DNA of 33,164 nt from the NCBI GenBank assembly GCA_903873475.1, contig CAIQON010000125.1, forward strand, positions 1-33,164, written 5' to 3'. A program made the position numbers and the translations under genes. The notes beneath the pieces were generated by a model. It was not told the DNA's origin and made no database searches. It was given only the letters and a program-made list of their open reading frames with translations. The DNA is from an uncultured bacterium (GTDB lineage: Bacteria > Pseudomonadota > Gammaproteobacteria > Burkholderiales > CAIKXV01). Shown in pieces: positions 22,746-31,470 of the stretch; within the stretch, counting starts at the first letter, position 1, and each line of letters starts with the position of its first letter.

Positions 22746-23765
22746 TCACGCCGCACCCCGCTGCAGCAGGTTCACGCGTTCGCTGATGCGGCTGGCGAGG
22801 CCCATGCGTACTTCCTCGACTGCGCGGCTGATGGCAAAGCCGTAGCCGAACGCGTCGGCCGAGCCGTGGCTCTTGACCACGACACCCTGCAAGCCCAGCA
22901 GGCTGGCGCCGTTGTAGCGACGATGGTCGACCGTACGCTTGAATGCACGCATCACCGGCAGCGAGCAGAGTCCCGCAAGCCTGGTGAACCAGGTGCGTTC
23001 GACTTCCCGGCGCAGCACCGCACCGAGCATCTGGGCCAGACCTTCCGAGGTCTTCAACGCGACATTGCCGACGAAGCCATCGCAGACGATGACGTCAACG
23101 GTGCCCTTGTAGATGTCGTCGCCCTCGACATTGCCGTAGAAATTCAGGCCGCTCAGTCGCAGCAGTTCGGCCGCCTGCTTCACGGTGTCGTTGCCCTTGA
23201 TGTCCTCGACACCGATATTCAGCAAACCGACGCTCGGGGCATCGACATGGTCGAGCGCGCCGACGAGGCTGGCACCCATCATGCCGAACTGCAGCAGCTG
23301 CGAAGGGGTGCAGTCGACGTTCGCGCCGAGATCCAGCATGTAGGTGCGGCCGTTGATCGAAGGCAGCACGCCGCAGATGGCCGGACGTTCGATCCCCGGC
23401 AGCGTCTTCAGCACGAAGCGCGACGTGGCCATCAGCGCACCGGTATTGCCTGCGCTGACGCAGGCATTCGCTTCGCCCGACTTCACCAGGTTGATGGCAA
23501 CCCGCATCGAGGATTTCTTCTTGTTGCGCAGTGCGTTGGCAGGCGGTTCATCCATCGCCACGACTTCCGGGGCATGGAGCACGCGCAGACGCTCGCCCTC
23601 GGTGCGTCCGGCGGCCGAAAGCGCCACGGCGATGGCATCCGACAACCCGACCAGAACGATGGACAGTTCGGGATCTGCATCGATGGCGGCAACCGAAGCC
23701 GCGACGGTGACGCGCGGGCCGTGGTCACCGCCCATGCAGTCAACTGCGACGACAACCCGCGACAT
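22746..23765 (-). CDS. plsX: Phosphate acyltransferase PlsX
   Basis: PlsX converts acyl-ACP to acyl-phosphate for glycerol-3-phosphate acylation and links fatty acid to phospholipid synthesis. The 339-residue peripheral membrane protein begins [14 protein letters not shown], the family hallmark. It has [31 protein letters not shown] and [16 protein letters not shown] further on, all conserved. It starts at ATG 23765; a much longer in-frame reading upstream covers rpmF in another frame and is not coding. The 112-nt gap to rpmF holds no promoter I can recognise. Confidence 0.97.
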   Translation of the reverse strand: MSRVVVAVDCMGGDHGPRVTVAASVAAIDADPELSIVLVGLSDAIAVALSAAGRTEGERLRVLHAPEVVAMDEPPANALRNKKKSSMRVAINLVKSGEANACVSAGNTGALMATSRFVLKTLPGIERPAICGVLPSINGRTYMLDLGANVDCTPSQLLQFGMMGASLVGALDHVDAPSVGLLNIGVEDIKGNDTVKQAAELLRLSGLNFYGNVEGDDIYKGTVDVIVCDGFVGNVALKTSEGLAQMLGAVLRREVERTWFTRLAGLCSLPVMRAFKRTVDHRRYNGASLLGLQGVVVKSHGSADAFGYGFAISRAVEEVRMGLASRISERVNLLQRGAA

Positions 23766-23877
23766 GGTCAGTGTCCGTCCTGCACGGATGGAATCGACTT
23801 CGCTGGCACGACGCCTGCCGATCTGGCGAAATCCAATCTGTCCGTCCGCGTGCTGGCCGCGATGCCGGGCCTGCCGC

Positions 23878-24057
23878 TCAGTCTTTCTTGCCTGCCGTGA
23901 CCTTCTTGCCGCGGTAGTAACCCGACGGGCTGATGTGATGGCGCAGGTGCACTTCACCGGTGGTCGGTTCGACGCCGAGCGGCGCCGCGGTGAGGAAGTC
24001 ATGTGCGCGACGCATGTTGCGGCGGGACGGCGATTTCTTGTTCTGCTGGACTGCCAT
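23878..24057 (-). CDS. rpmF: 50S ribosomal protein L32
   Basis: This 59-residue basic protein of the large ribosomal subunit begins [20 protein letters not shown] and contains [20 protein letters not shown] and GYYRGKKV, typical of proteobacterial L32. It is the zinc-free form, as no cysteines are present. TAAGAGG, overlapping the yceD stop, provides a Shine-Dalgarno site 6 nt before the ATG. The yceD-rpmF-plsX order is strongly conserved and ties ribosome assembly to lipid synthesis genes. Confidence 0.97.
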   Translation of the reverse strand: MAVQQNKKSPSRRNMRRAHDFLTAAPLGVEPTTGEVHLRHHISPSGYYRGKKVTAGKKD

Positions 24058-24067
24058 GGTGAACCTC

Positions 24068-24592
24068 TTAGTCTTGATTGCCTTGTTCGGTACCGCCGCG
24101 TCTGGGCGACAGCTGTTCGAGTGCCGCGAACGGATGGATTGCCTGCGCGCCACCAGCGGTGAGATCGGCGCCGCACTGCGTCAAGCCGTGCATGTCGTGA
24201 CGCGGCGCGATGGGCCACTGCAGCAACAATTCATCCTCCACCAGTTCCGCGACATTCAGTTCCTGCGAAGCCTGGATCGCGTCTACCCCTTCTTCATCGG
24301 CCACATCGAGATCGGCATCATCGCGTGCGAGCCTGATCCTGTTCTCGACCTGCACCGGCCAGCGCATCGGTCCGAGGCAACGAAGGCAGCGAACCATCAG
24401 CCAGCCTCCGATCTTCAGCTCGAGCGCGGGCTTTTCGTCCCACAATATGCCGCGCACCTCGTAGCTGACCTCCCCGGCGCGGTCGACGAGACTGTCGTCG
24501 AGACGGGTCAGCCGATCACCCTGCATCGTGCCCTGGCAGCGATTGCCGGCACGCGCGAAGGCGATGCTGTCTATAACAGGGGTGTGCGACAT
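24068..24592 (-). CDS. yceD: DUF177 family protein YceD (23S rRNA accumulation protein)
   Basis: This 174-residue protein belongs to DUF177. The E. coli and plant relatives are needed for normal 23S rRNA accumulation, and the gene nearly always precedes rpmF. Visible family features are [11 protein letters not shown] near the start, the [14 protein letters not shown] segment with a Cys-x2-Cys pair, and the acidic [14 protein letters not shown] followed by [17 protein letters not shown]. The C-terminus has the usual PFAALEQL. The conserved start is at ATG 24592, yet a strong promoter lies just upstream, so the message would have almost no leader. Confidence 0.92.
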   Translation of the reverse strand: MSHTPVIDSIAFARAGNRCQGTMQGDRLTRLDDSLVDRAGEVSYEVRGILWDEKPALELKIGGWLMVRCLRCLGPMRWPVQVENRIRLARDDADLDVADEEGVDAIQASQELNVAELVEDELLLQWPIAPRHDMHGLTQCGADLTAGGAQAIHPFAALEQLSPRRGGTEQGNQD

Positions 24593-24601
24593 AAACGTCG
24601 G

Positions 24602-24630
24602 ATAATATTGCGCTTTCCCGCCGATGTCAA
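24602..24630 (-). promoter_or_regulatory. Near-consensus sigma-70 promoter of the yceD-fab operon
   Basis: On the minus strand: TTGACA (24630-24625, perfect), a 17-nt spacer, then TATTAT (24607-24602, five of six). The -10 box ends 9 nt before the yceD ATG, so transcription should start about 2-3 nt ahead of the start codon. The -35 box overlaps the start codon of the divergent Maf gene. It is the best promoter upstream of the gene series that runs to 13182. Confidence 0.8.
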
Positions 24631-25235
24631 AGACCGCAGCGATGCTCCTTTCAACAGCGCCCCGCCTGATCCTCGCCTCGACATCGCCCTATCGGCGGTC
24701 CCTGCTCGAACGCCTGGGCCTCGCGTTCGAGGTGGTCGCGCCGCAAGTCGACGAGACTCCCGCCAGTGGCGAGTCGCCAGCCGCACTGGCGCGCCGGCTG
24801 GCTCGGGCGAAAGCGCACGCCGTCGCAGCGACTGCGCCCGCTGCAGTGGTCATCGGCTCCGACCAGGTGGCCGAACTCGACGGCCTGCCGGTCAACAAGC
24901 CGGTCACGCACGAGTCGGCCAGGGCGCAACTGCGCATGCTGTCCGGGCGAACCGTCCGGTTCCATACGGCAATGGCCGTCATCCGCCTCGAGCCTGCACA
25001 CGCTGTCGAAGCGGAGGTGGTGACAGATGTCCGCTACCGGATACTCGACGATGAGGCCATCGAGCGCTACCTGCTGCGCGACACGCCATACGACTGCGCG
25101 GGCAGTGCCAAGGTCGAGGGATTGGGTATCGTGCTCACCGAAGCCATCCACGGCGACGACCCGACCGCATTGGTCGGGCTGCCGCTGATTGCGCTGACCG
25201 GCTGCCTGCCGGGCTTCGGGATAGCCGTTCTATAG
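24624..25235 (+). CDS. yceF: Maf-family nucleotide pyrophosphatase, YceF type
   Basis: Maf proteins hydrolyse non-canonical or modified nucleoside triphosphates; the YceF subtype prefers 7-methyl-GTP in E. coli. The 203-residue product has LILASTSPYRRSLLERLGL near the start, VDETP, IGSDQVAELDG, and CAGSAKVEGLGIVL, where YceF has CAGSFKSEGFGI; this marks it as YceF rather than the dTTP/UTP-specific type. It ends DPTALVGLPLIAL. The start is uncertain: ATG 24624 or ATG 24642, neither with a Shine-Dalgarno site, and the -35 box of the divergent promoter covers the first codons. It converges with sppA. Confidence 0.9.
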   Translation: MSKTAAMLLSTAPRLILASTSPYRRSLLERLGLAFEVVAPQVDETPASGESPAALARRLARAKAHAVAATAPAAVVIGSDQVAELDGLPVNKPVTHESARAQLRMLSGRTVRFHTAMAVIRLEPAHAVEAEVVTDVRYRILDDEAIERYLLRDTPYDCAGSAKVEGLGIVLTEAIHGDDPTALVGLPLIALTGCLPGFGIAVL

Positions 25236-25267
25236 CCGCGTCGTCCAGCCGCGACGGCGCTCGTCAC

Positions 25268-26227
25268 TCATCGGACGGGCGACGTACGCGGTGCAGTCGC
25301 CGCGCCCCAGAGCGCTTCGGCCGAAGCGGCACCGAAGCGGCGCACGACCCGTTCCGCGATGTTCTCGCGTGGCGTGTAGTCGACGATCGTGTCCGCCTTG
25401 ATCACTTCGCGCGCGACATATTCGACGCTGCCGAGCGCATCCGCCAGGCCGAGTTCGATGCTCCGCTCGCCAGTCCACACGAGGCCGCTGAATATCTGAG
25501 GGTCGGCCTTGAGCCGGTCGCCCCGGCCGCGCTTGACCACGTCTATGAACTGCGCATGGATGTCGTCGAGCATCTGCTGCGCATGCGCGCGCTGTTTCGG
25601 GTCGAGCGGGGAGAACGGATCGAGGAACCCCTTGTTGTCGCCGGCCGTGAGCAACCGGCGCTCGACGCCCAGCTTGTTCAGCACACCGGAGAAACCGAAA
25701 CCGTCCATCAGCACGCCGATCGAGCCGACCAGGCTTGCCCGGTTGACGAAGATCTGGTCGGCTGCAGCGGCGATGTAATAGCCTCCGGATGCGCATACGT
25801 CCTCGACCACGGCGTACAGCGGTATGTTCGGATGCTGTGCACGCAGTCGCCGGATCTCGTCGTTGATCTGGCCTGCCTGTACCGGACTGCCGCCCGGGCT
25901 GTTGATACGCAGCACGACGCCCATCGTGTTGCTGTCCTTGAACGCCGCCTGCAGGCCTGCGGTGATCTGTTCAGCCGACGCCGCGCTGTCGTTTGCGATC
26001 ACGCCGTTCACCTGTACCAGCGCGGTGTGCTTGCCCGGCGAGGTCATCTCGCGCGCGCCGAACCACCCGGTCGCGATGAACAGCAGCAGGAACAGGTAGA
26101 GAAAAGTCACTGACTTGAAGAAGATGCCCCAGTAGCGGCCGCGCCGTTGCTCCTGCAGCGCGGACAGCGCGAGCTTCTCCAGCACCTTGCGTTCCCAGTT
26201 CTCCTGGTTTCCGTCGGGTTGGCTCAT
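25268..26227 (-). CDS. sppA: S49 family signal peptide peptidase SppA
   Basis: SppA-type proteases degrade signal peptides left in the membrane after cleavage by LepB (404-1207). The 319-residue protein has a short cytoplasmic start, a membrane segment at about 38-56, and a periplasmic protease domain with NSPGGSPVQAGQI, nucleophile Ser147 in VCASGGYYIAAAAD, and Lys199 in AGDNKGFLDPF as the likely general base. It is of the short, single-domain type, about half the length of the duplicated E. coli SppA. It lies 36 nt after the HAD phosphatase gene in a three-gene unit with rluC. Confidence 0.93.
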   Translation of the reverse strand: MSQPDGNQENWERKVLEKLALSALQEQRRGRYWGIFFKSVTFLYLFLLLFIATGWFGAREMTSPGKHTALVQVNGVIANDSAASAEQITAGLQAAFKDSNTMGVVLRINSPGGSPVQAGQINDEIRRLRAQHPNIPLYAVVEDVCASGGYYIAAAADQIFVNRASLVGSIGVLMDGFGFSGVLNKLGVERRLLTAGDNKGFLDPFSPLDPKQRAHAQQMLDDIHAQFIDVVKRGRGDRLKADPQIFSGLVWTGERSIELGLADALGSVEYVAREVIKADTIVDYTPRENIAERVVRRFGAASAEALWGAATAPRTSPVR

Positions 26228-26263
26228 GCGTTCGTTCTTTCTCTATCCGGTGGGGGCGGCAGG

Positions 26264-26920
26264 TCAGGCGTGCTGCCTGAGCCATTGGTGCAACTCGTCG
26301 AAGCGATCGATGCAGGCCAGCGGCGATGCCGCAGCCAGATGAGCCCCGGGATGGGCTCCGTACGTGACCGCCAACCCGGCAACGCCGGCTGCCCGTGCCA
26401 TGTCGAGGTCGTGGGTGGTGTCGCCGATCATCAGGCTGCGCTCGGCGCCGATGCCCAGTTCGGCGAACAGCTCGTGCAGCATCAGCGGGTCGGGCTTGGA
26501 CGCGGTCTCGTCCGCGCACCGGGTTGCATCGAAGCAGTCTTCGACGCCCAGGTTGTGCATCGCCCGGTCGAGCCCGCGCCGCGTCTTTCCGGTCGCCACT
26601 GCAAGTCGGAATCCGCCTGCGCGCAGGTCATGCAGGGCCGCTTTCGCGCCATCGAACAGGGGAATCTGCGCATCGCCGGCGAAATAATGCGCTCTGTAGC
26701 TGTCGGCGAGCCTGCGGTAGTCCGACTGCGGCAGTTCCGGCACCAGGTGCGCGAGCGCATCGTCGAGCCCCAGCCCGATCACGTAGCGCGCCCTTTCTTC
26801 GCTCGGCACCGGTGCTCCGATGTCTTCGCAGGCCTGCTGGATGCAACGGGCGATCAGCCCGGCGGAATCGGCGAGCGTGCCATCCCAGTCGAATACGATG
26901 AGGTCAAAGCGGTTGGGCAT
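26264..26920 (-). CDS. HAD family hydrolase, phosphoglycolate phosphatase-like
   Basis: This 218-residue HAD subfamily IA phosphatase has motif I DWDGTLADS with Asp11 and Asp13, motif II VATGK, motif III Lys in SKPDPLML, and motif IV IGDTTHDLDMA. A helical cap lies between motifs I and II. The family includes Gph, but the exact substrate (phosphoglycolate, a nucleotide or another small phosphate) cannot be fixed by sequence alone. It overlaps the end of rluC by 17 nt, a pairing commonly seen in betaproteobacteria next to sppA, so the three genes probably form an operon. Confidence 0.88.
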   Translation of the reverse strand: MPNRFDLIVFDWDGTLADSAGLIARCIQQACEDIGAPVPSEERARYVIGLGLDDALAHLVPELPQSDYRRLADSYRAHYFAGDAQIPLFDGAKAALHDLRAGGFRLAVATGKTRRGLDRAMHNLGVEDCFDATRCADETASKPDPLMLHELFAELGIGAERSLMIGDTTHDLDMARAAGVAGLAVTYGAHPGAHLAAASPLACIDRFDELHQWLRQHA

Positions 26921-27926
26921 CGGGGGCTTTCGGGGTACGAAGCAGCCGCTCTTCTGCCGCGCGGGCGTCGAGCTGCTCGATGAATGCGGTGAAATCGGGG
27001 GGGAGCGGCGCCTCGATCGACATCGGCTCGCCCGTTCCGGGGTGCTTGAAGCGCAGGCTGAACGAATGCAGCATCAGGCGCCGGATGCCGAGTTTCTTCA
27101 GCGGCTTGTCGCGCTCCGGGTCGCCATACTTGTCGTCGCCGAGAATCGGATGGGACACATGTGAGAGATGTACACGGATCTGATGCGTGCGGCCGGTAAA
27201 GAGATGCGCGTCCAGCAGGCTGAAGGCTTTCCAGATCGCCAAGGGCATGAATTCTGTCTTTGCACTGACAGACTGTCCGCCCTCCCCTGCGGCAGCGACA
27301 CGCATGCGCTTCTCGGCGACGCCCTGCAGCGTTTCCTGAAGTGCGGCCTCGACCATCCTGCGGCCCTTTCGCCATGTCCCATGGGCAAGCACGCGGTAGT
27401 GCTTGGTGACGCGACCTTCGCGCAGGTCCTCGTGCAGTGCGGTGAGCGTGCTGCGCTTCTTGGCAAGCAGCAGCAGCCCCGAGGTGTCACGGTCGATACG
27501 GTGGACGAGTTCCAGGAACTTCGCAGTCGGCCGCTCGGCCCTGAGCTGCTCGATCACGCCCCGCGCGACACCGCTGCCGCCGTGCACGGCCCAGCCCGAC
27601 GGCTTGTCGAGAACCAGCAGCCAGTCGTCTTCATAGATGACGTGGGCGCCGAGCACCTGCGCCTCGCCACCGTTGCGCGGTGCGGTGCTCGCCGTCGATG
27701 CGCCGAGACGGACCGGGGGTACGCGCACCTTGTCGTCGAGCAGCAGTTTCCGCTCGGGCTGGGCCCGCTGGCCGTTCACCCTCACCTCGCCGCGCCGCAG
27801 AATCCGGTACACGTGGCTCTTCGGCACCCCCTTGAGCATCTTCAGAAGGAAGTTGTCGAGTCGCTGGTTTACGCTTGATTCGTCGACGATTTCCAGTCGG
27901 ACGGCCGCTTTGACTGCAGGTTCCAT
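26904..27926 (-). CDS. rluC: 23S rRNA pseudouridine synthase RluC
   Basis: RluC converts uridines at positions 955, 2504 and 2580 (E. coli numbering) of 23S rRNA to pseudouridine. The 340-residue product has an N-terminal S4 RNA-binding domain (QRLDNFLLKMLKGVPKSHVY, RRGEVRVNG), the catalytic Asp145 in HRIDRDTSG, TKHYRVLAHG and FTGRTHQIRVHL. I chose ATG 27926, with GGGAAG 9 nt upstream; a longer in-frame reading to 27974 would cross the rne promoter and leader. RluC rather than RluD is inferred from the divergent pairing with rne, which is conserved in proteobacteria. Confidence 0.92.
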   Translation of the reverse strand: MEPAVKAAVRLEIVDESSVNQRLDNFLLKMLKGVPKSHVYRILRRGEVRVNGQRAQPERKLLLDDKVRVPPVRLGASTASTAPRNGGEAQVLGAHVIYEDDWLLVLDKPSGWAVHGGSGVARGVIEQLRAERPTAKFLELVHRIDRDTSGLLLLAKKRSTLTALHEDLREGRVTKHYRVLAHGTWRKGRRMVEAALQETLQGVAEKRMRVAAAGEGGQSVSAKTEFMPLAIWKAFSLLDAHLFTGRTHQIRVHLSHVSHPILGDDKYGDPERDKPLKKLGIRRLMLHSFSLRFKHPGTGEPMSIEAPLPPDFTAFIEQLDARAAEERLLRTPKAPDAQPL

Positions 27927-27937
27927 CTTGCTATACT
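27910..27937 (+). promoter_or_regulatory. Sigma-70 promoter of rne
   Basis: TTGACT (27910-27915) and TATACT (27932-27937) each match five of six consensus bases and are 16 nt apart. The -35 box lies within the first codons of the divergent rluC gene, and the -10 box just upstream of it. Transcription would start near 27944, giving rne a leader of about 480 nt. Confidence 0.75.
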
Positions 27938-28422
27938 TCCCGTGGGCCGAAACCCGCGGACAGTCCTCGCACACGGGAGACTTGCTGAACGATCAAGCCT
28001 TTAGGCTCGATCATGGTGCTGGACAACCTTCCGGCCGAAGTGTTACACCCGAATCGGCTGTCCCTGATATCCACAGGTTACTTTCGCTCACCTGAACAAG
28101 CAGCGATGTTACTCGATCAAGTGCGCAATACCGCGGGAGTGTGTTGCAGCGGCCTTACCGCAGCGCGCCAACGCGGCATGCAGACGCAGGATCCTGGCTG
28201 GTCTGTTCGATGTCTTTCCTCTGCTTCCGGTCATCCATTCAGATGCTCCCGCACGTCGACCCAGGGTCGGGCGTCGGCATCCGGATGCCCGTGAGAAGCG
28301 TGTCCACGACACAAAAGGTGCGAGACCCTCACCACTGACCTGACGCATCTGCAACCGGCCTCCGGTTGCCCTGCGCGCCCGGCTTCGCGCGACCCCGTGC
28401 TTGATCGCGGGAGTCAGAATCA
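27938..28422 (+). promoter_or_regulatory. Long structured leader of rne
   Basis: This stretch lacks a supported gene and probably is the 5' untranslated region of rne. Hairpins I can draw: TCCCGTG/CACGGGA (27938-27944 with 27972-27978) competing with CGTGGG/CCCGCG (27941-27958); GATCAAGCC/GGCTCGATC with one mismatch (27991-28012, loop TTTA); GCAACCGG/CCGGTTGC with a 3-nt loop (28351-28369); and GACCCCG/CGGGAGTC with one bulge (28391-28415). The last pairs the GGGAG ribosome binding site (28409-28413). E. coli rne has a long leader through which RNase E controls its own mRNA; a similar role here is inferred, not shown. Confidence 0.6.
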
Positions 28423-31368
28423 ATGAAACGCATGTTGTTCAATGCGACGCAGGCTGAAGAACTCCGCGTCGCGATCGTCGATGGCCAGAAGCTCGTCGAC
28501 CTCGATATCGAAACCGCAGGAAAAGAACAGCGCAAGAGCAATATCTACAAGGGCACCATCACCCGGGTCGAACCCAGCCTCGAAGCCGCCTTCATCGATT
28601 ACGGCGCAGACCGGCATGGGTTCCTGCCCTTCAAGGAAGTCGCGCGCTCCAATTTCCGCAGCGGCGCTGAAACCGATCCCGCGCGTGCCACCATCAAGGA
28701 CGCGTTGCGCGAGGGCCAGGAAGTAATCGTCCAGATCGACAAGGACGAACGCGGGACCAAGGGCGCCGCCCTGACCACCTACATCAGCCTGGCCGGCCGG
28801 TACATCGTGCTGATGCCGAACAATCCGCGCGGTGGCGGGGTGTCCCGGCGGATCGAAGGCGAAGACCGCAACGAGTTGCGTGACCTCGTCGCCCAGCTCG
28901 ACGTGCCCTCGGGCATGAGCGTGATCGCGCGCACCGCGGGGATCGGGCGCACGCTGGAAGAACTCCAGTGGGACCTCGCCTACCTGCTGCGTCTGTGGGA
29001 TGCGATCGAGTCGGCCGCGAAGCGCGAGTCGGCGCCATCGCTGATCTATCTCGAGAGCAGCCTTGTCATCCGCGCGATCCGTGACTACTTCAGCCAGGAC
29101 ATCGGCGAGATCCTGATCGACACCCCGGATATCTACGACCAGGCCCGTTCGTTCATGGCCGCGGTGATGCCCGGCAACCTCGACCTGATCAAGCACTACC
29201 GCGACGACGTCCCGCTGTTCTCCCGCTTCCAGATCGAGCACCAGATCGAGAGCGCCTACTCGCGCCAGGTCACGCTGCCCTCCGGCGGCGCCATCGTGAT
29301 CGACCACACCGAAGCGCTGGTGTCGGTGGACGTCAACTCGGCGCGTTCGACGCGCGGCGGTGACATCGAGACCACCGCCTTCAACACCAACTGCGAGGCG
29401 GCCGACGAGATCGCCCGGCAGCTGCGCCTGCGTGACCTCGGTGGCCTGATCGTCATCGACTTCATCGACATGGAGAACGCTCGCAACCAGCGCGAGGTTG
29501 AAACGCGCCTGCGCGATGCGCTCCACGTTGATCGCGCCCGCGTGCAGATGGGCAAGATTTCCCGCTTCGGCCTGATGGAGCTTTCCCGCCAGCGGCTGCG
29601 CCCGTCGCTGGGCGAGTCGGCACACATCCCGTGCCCGCGCTGCCACGGCACCGGCTTCGTGCGCGGCATCGAGTCGACCGCGCTGCATATCCTGCGCATC
29701 CTGCAGGAAGAGGCGATGAAGGAGAACACCGGCGCCGTCCACGCGCAGGTTCCAGTCGATGTGGCAACCTTCCTGCTGAACGAGAAGCGGCAGGATATCC
29801 AGAGCATCGAGCTGCGGCAGAAGGTCAACGTGGTGCTGGTACCCAACCTGCACCTCGAGACGCCGAACTACACGATTGTCCGGCTGCGCCATGACGAGCT
29901 GAACGCGGCCGAGCCGCCCGCAGCGAGCTACCAGCTGGTCGTCGCGCCGGAAGCGCCCGAGACGCTGCCAGGCATGCCGGCGGAGCGCCCGCAGCGGCCG
30001 CAGGCTGCCGTGCAGGGGATCAATCCGGAAGCACCGCCGCCAGCGCCTGCCCCGGTAGCCCAGGCCGCGCCCGTCGCTGCAGCCCCGGCACCTGCGCCCC
30101 GCTCCCTGTTCGACAAGATGTTCGGCTGGCTCAGCAGCAAGCCGTCAGCGCCCCCCGCGCAGACCGAACCAGTGCCGGCTGCAGCCTCGGCACCGGCTGC
30201 GCGCCCGGTCGGTGGCGACGCCCGAAGGAGCAGCGCGCGCGACGGTGATACCCGCCGTCGCGGAGGACGCAGCGATCGGCCCGAGCGTGGCGAGCGTTCG
30301 TCCGAACCGCGGCGCGAGGGGCGCGGCGGCGAGCCGCGTGCCGAGGGCGCACGTGACGCACGGGGCGAGCGGTCTGCCCGCGGCGATCGTGGCCGCGGCG
30401 GCCGTGACGGCGCTCCCCGTTCCGAGATGTCGGCTGGCGCAGCGGGCGTGGCGCTCGATGCACGTCCGCCCCGCGAGCCACGCGAGCCGAGGGAACCCAG
30501 GGAACCACGGGCAGAGCGCGAGCAGCGTCCGCCGCGCGAGCGCGCGCCCCAGGACGATGCCGCCGAGGGCTTGGCAGCCGATTCGGCGGGCGCCGCGACC
30601 GATGCCGGTGGCGAACTGCGCGAGGCCCGGGAGGGGCGTCCGCGCCGCCGCCGTGGGCGCCGAGGCGGTGGCAGTGAGCGTCGCAACGAAGGGGATGCGG
30701 GCGGCCCGGACGGCGCCAACGGTGCCGAGAGTGTGACCGCTGAGGAGGGCGTGAGCCCGTCTGCGCAGGTTGCTTCCGCTCCCGCGTCGGTGGCTGCCGT
30801 GGCCATCGCATCGGCGCCGATGCCTGTCGTGGCCGAAGCCGCGGTCGAGCCGATCGTGGTTGCGCCAGCAGCACCGGTCGCGACTTCACCCGTGGTTGAA
30901 GCCCCGGCTGCGCCCGCCCCGGTGATGGTGGCTGCAGTGGAGGCACCCGTGGCCGCCGTGCCGGCGCCGCACCCGGTCGAGGTGGCTGCCGAGGTAGCTG
31001 TTGCCGAGCCGACCCCGCGCGCTACCGCGCCCGCCCCTGCGGAAGCGGTGGCTCAGGCACCGGTCGCCAGCGACCTCGTGCAGGTGGAGTCGGTCGCCAG
31101 GGCGCCAGCCGCGGTCGATGCGTCGACTGCTGCCGTCGCGGCCGTCGAGGCGGCACCGTCGGAGCGTCGTCGGGTTGCGACGGAAGTATCCGAGCCGATC
31201 GCCTTGCCCGCCGAGCTGGTGATGATCGAGACCGGGTCGACGGCAGCGGTCACGCCGCCTGCAGTCGAAGCCGCACCTGTACGGCAGCGGGTGTCGCGTC
31301 CAAGGCCGGTTGCGCCTGAAGCGGCTCCCGATGCCGCTTCCCTGGTGCAGATCGAGACGCGCAAGTAG
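28423..31368 (+). CDS. rne: Ribonuclease E
   Basis: RNase E is the main endoribonuclease for mRNA decay and for rRNA/tRNA processing, and the scaffold of the degradosome. The 981-residue product opens [21 protein letters not shown], with an S1 domain near 38-120. Catalytic Asp303 (VDVNS) and Asp346 (VIDFIDM) and zinc-link Cys404 and Cys407 (CPRCHGTG) fall exactly at E. coli positions. From about residue 510 the protein is low complexity and presumably disordered: Ala/Pro-rich, then a strongly Arg/Gly/Glu-rich RNA-binding stretch (about 603-760) with REP repeated four times at 684-695, then Ala/Val/Pro-rich. The short motif LVxxE(T/S) recurs three times near the end. RNase G is excluded by length. 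It has its own promoter, leader and terminator. Confidence 0.96.
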   Translation: MKRMLFNATQAEELRVAIVDGQKLVDLDIETAGKEQRKSNIYKGTITRVEPSLEAAFIDYGADRHGFLPFKEVARSNFRSGAETDPARATIKDALREGQEVIVQIDKDERGTKGAALTTYISLAGRYIVLMPNNPRGGGVSRRIEGEDRNELRDLVAQLDVPSGMSVIARTAGIGRTLEELQWDLAYLLRLWDAIESAAKRESAPSLIYLESSLVIRAIRDYFSQDIGEILIDTPDIYDQARSFMAAVMPGNLDLIKHYRDDVPLFSRFQIEHQIESAYSRQVTLPSGGAIVIDHTEALVSVDVNSARSTRGGDIETTAFNTNCEAADEIARQLRLRDLGGLIVIDFIDMENARNQREVETRLRDALHVDRARVQMGKISRFGLMELSRQRLRPSLGESAHIPCPRCHGTGFVRGIESTALHILRILQEEAMKENTGAVHAQVPVDVATFLLNEKRQDIQSIELRQKVNVVLVPNLHLETPNYTIVRLRHDELNAAEPPAASYQLVVAPEAPETLPGMPAERPQRPQAAVQGINPEAPPPAPAPVAQAAPVAAAPAPAPRSLFDKMFGWLSSKPSAPPAQTEPVPAAASAPAARPVGGDARRSSARDGDTRRRGGRSDRPERGERSSEPRREGRGGEPRAEGARDARGERSARGDRGRGGRDGAPRSEMSAGAAGVALDARPPREPREPREPREPRAEREQRPPRERAPQDDAAEGLAADSAGAATDAGGELREAREGRPRRRRGRRGGGSERRNEGDAGGPDGANGAESVTAEEGVSPSAQVASAPASVAAVAIASAPMPVVAEAAVEPIVVAPAAPVATSPVVEAPAAPAPVMVAAVEAPVAAVPAPHPVEVAAEVAVAEPTPRATAPAPAEAVAQAPVASDLVQVESVARAPAAVDASTAAVAAVEAAPSERRRVATEVSEPIALPAELVMIETGSTAAVTPPAVEAAPVRQRVSRPRPVAPEAAPDAASLVQIETRK

Positions 31369-31388
31369 AGCCCGAGCGGCTGCAGTCG

Positions 31389-31423
31389 AAAGCCCGGACC
31401 CGCGAGGATCCGGGCTTTTTTTT
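31389..31423 (+). terminator. Intrinsic terminator of rne
   Basis: AAAGCCCGGA (31389-31398) pairs perfectly with TCCGGGCTTT (31409-31418) around a 10-nt loop, and an unbroken run of eight T (31416-31423) ends it. It lies 20 nt after the rne stop. On the opposite strand the T-run after the stem is only three bases, so it should act mainly on rne and less on the convergent uvrB. Confidence 0.93.
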
Positions 31424-31431
31424 CGCTGTAT

Positions 31432-31463
31432 CGAGTCAGTGGTTGCGAGTCAGCGGTTGCGAG

Positions 31464-31470
<7 letters not shown>
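31432..31470. repeat. 14-nt tandem repeat at the uvrB 3' end
   Basis: The unit CGAGTCAG(T/C)GGTTG occurs at 31432-31445 and 31446-31459, with a partial third copy from 31460. The two full copies differ at one base. The uvrB stop codon (31464-31466, minus strand) lies in the third copy, so each full copy carries an identical TGACTCG downstream of the stop. It looks like a recent slippage duplication. Confidence 0.85.

Noticed and set aside
27938-28422. Possible small gene in the rne leader (open frames at 27637-28095, 28013-28294, 28141-28338)
   Set aside because: None has a convincing ribosome binding site, conserved domain or codon pattern like the neighbours, and the hairpins fit a leader better.
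28420-29892. Minus-strand open frame of 490 codons antisense to rne
   Set aside because: It mirrors the conserved catalytic half of RNase E; the codon pattern explains the lack of stops, and the translation resembles no family.
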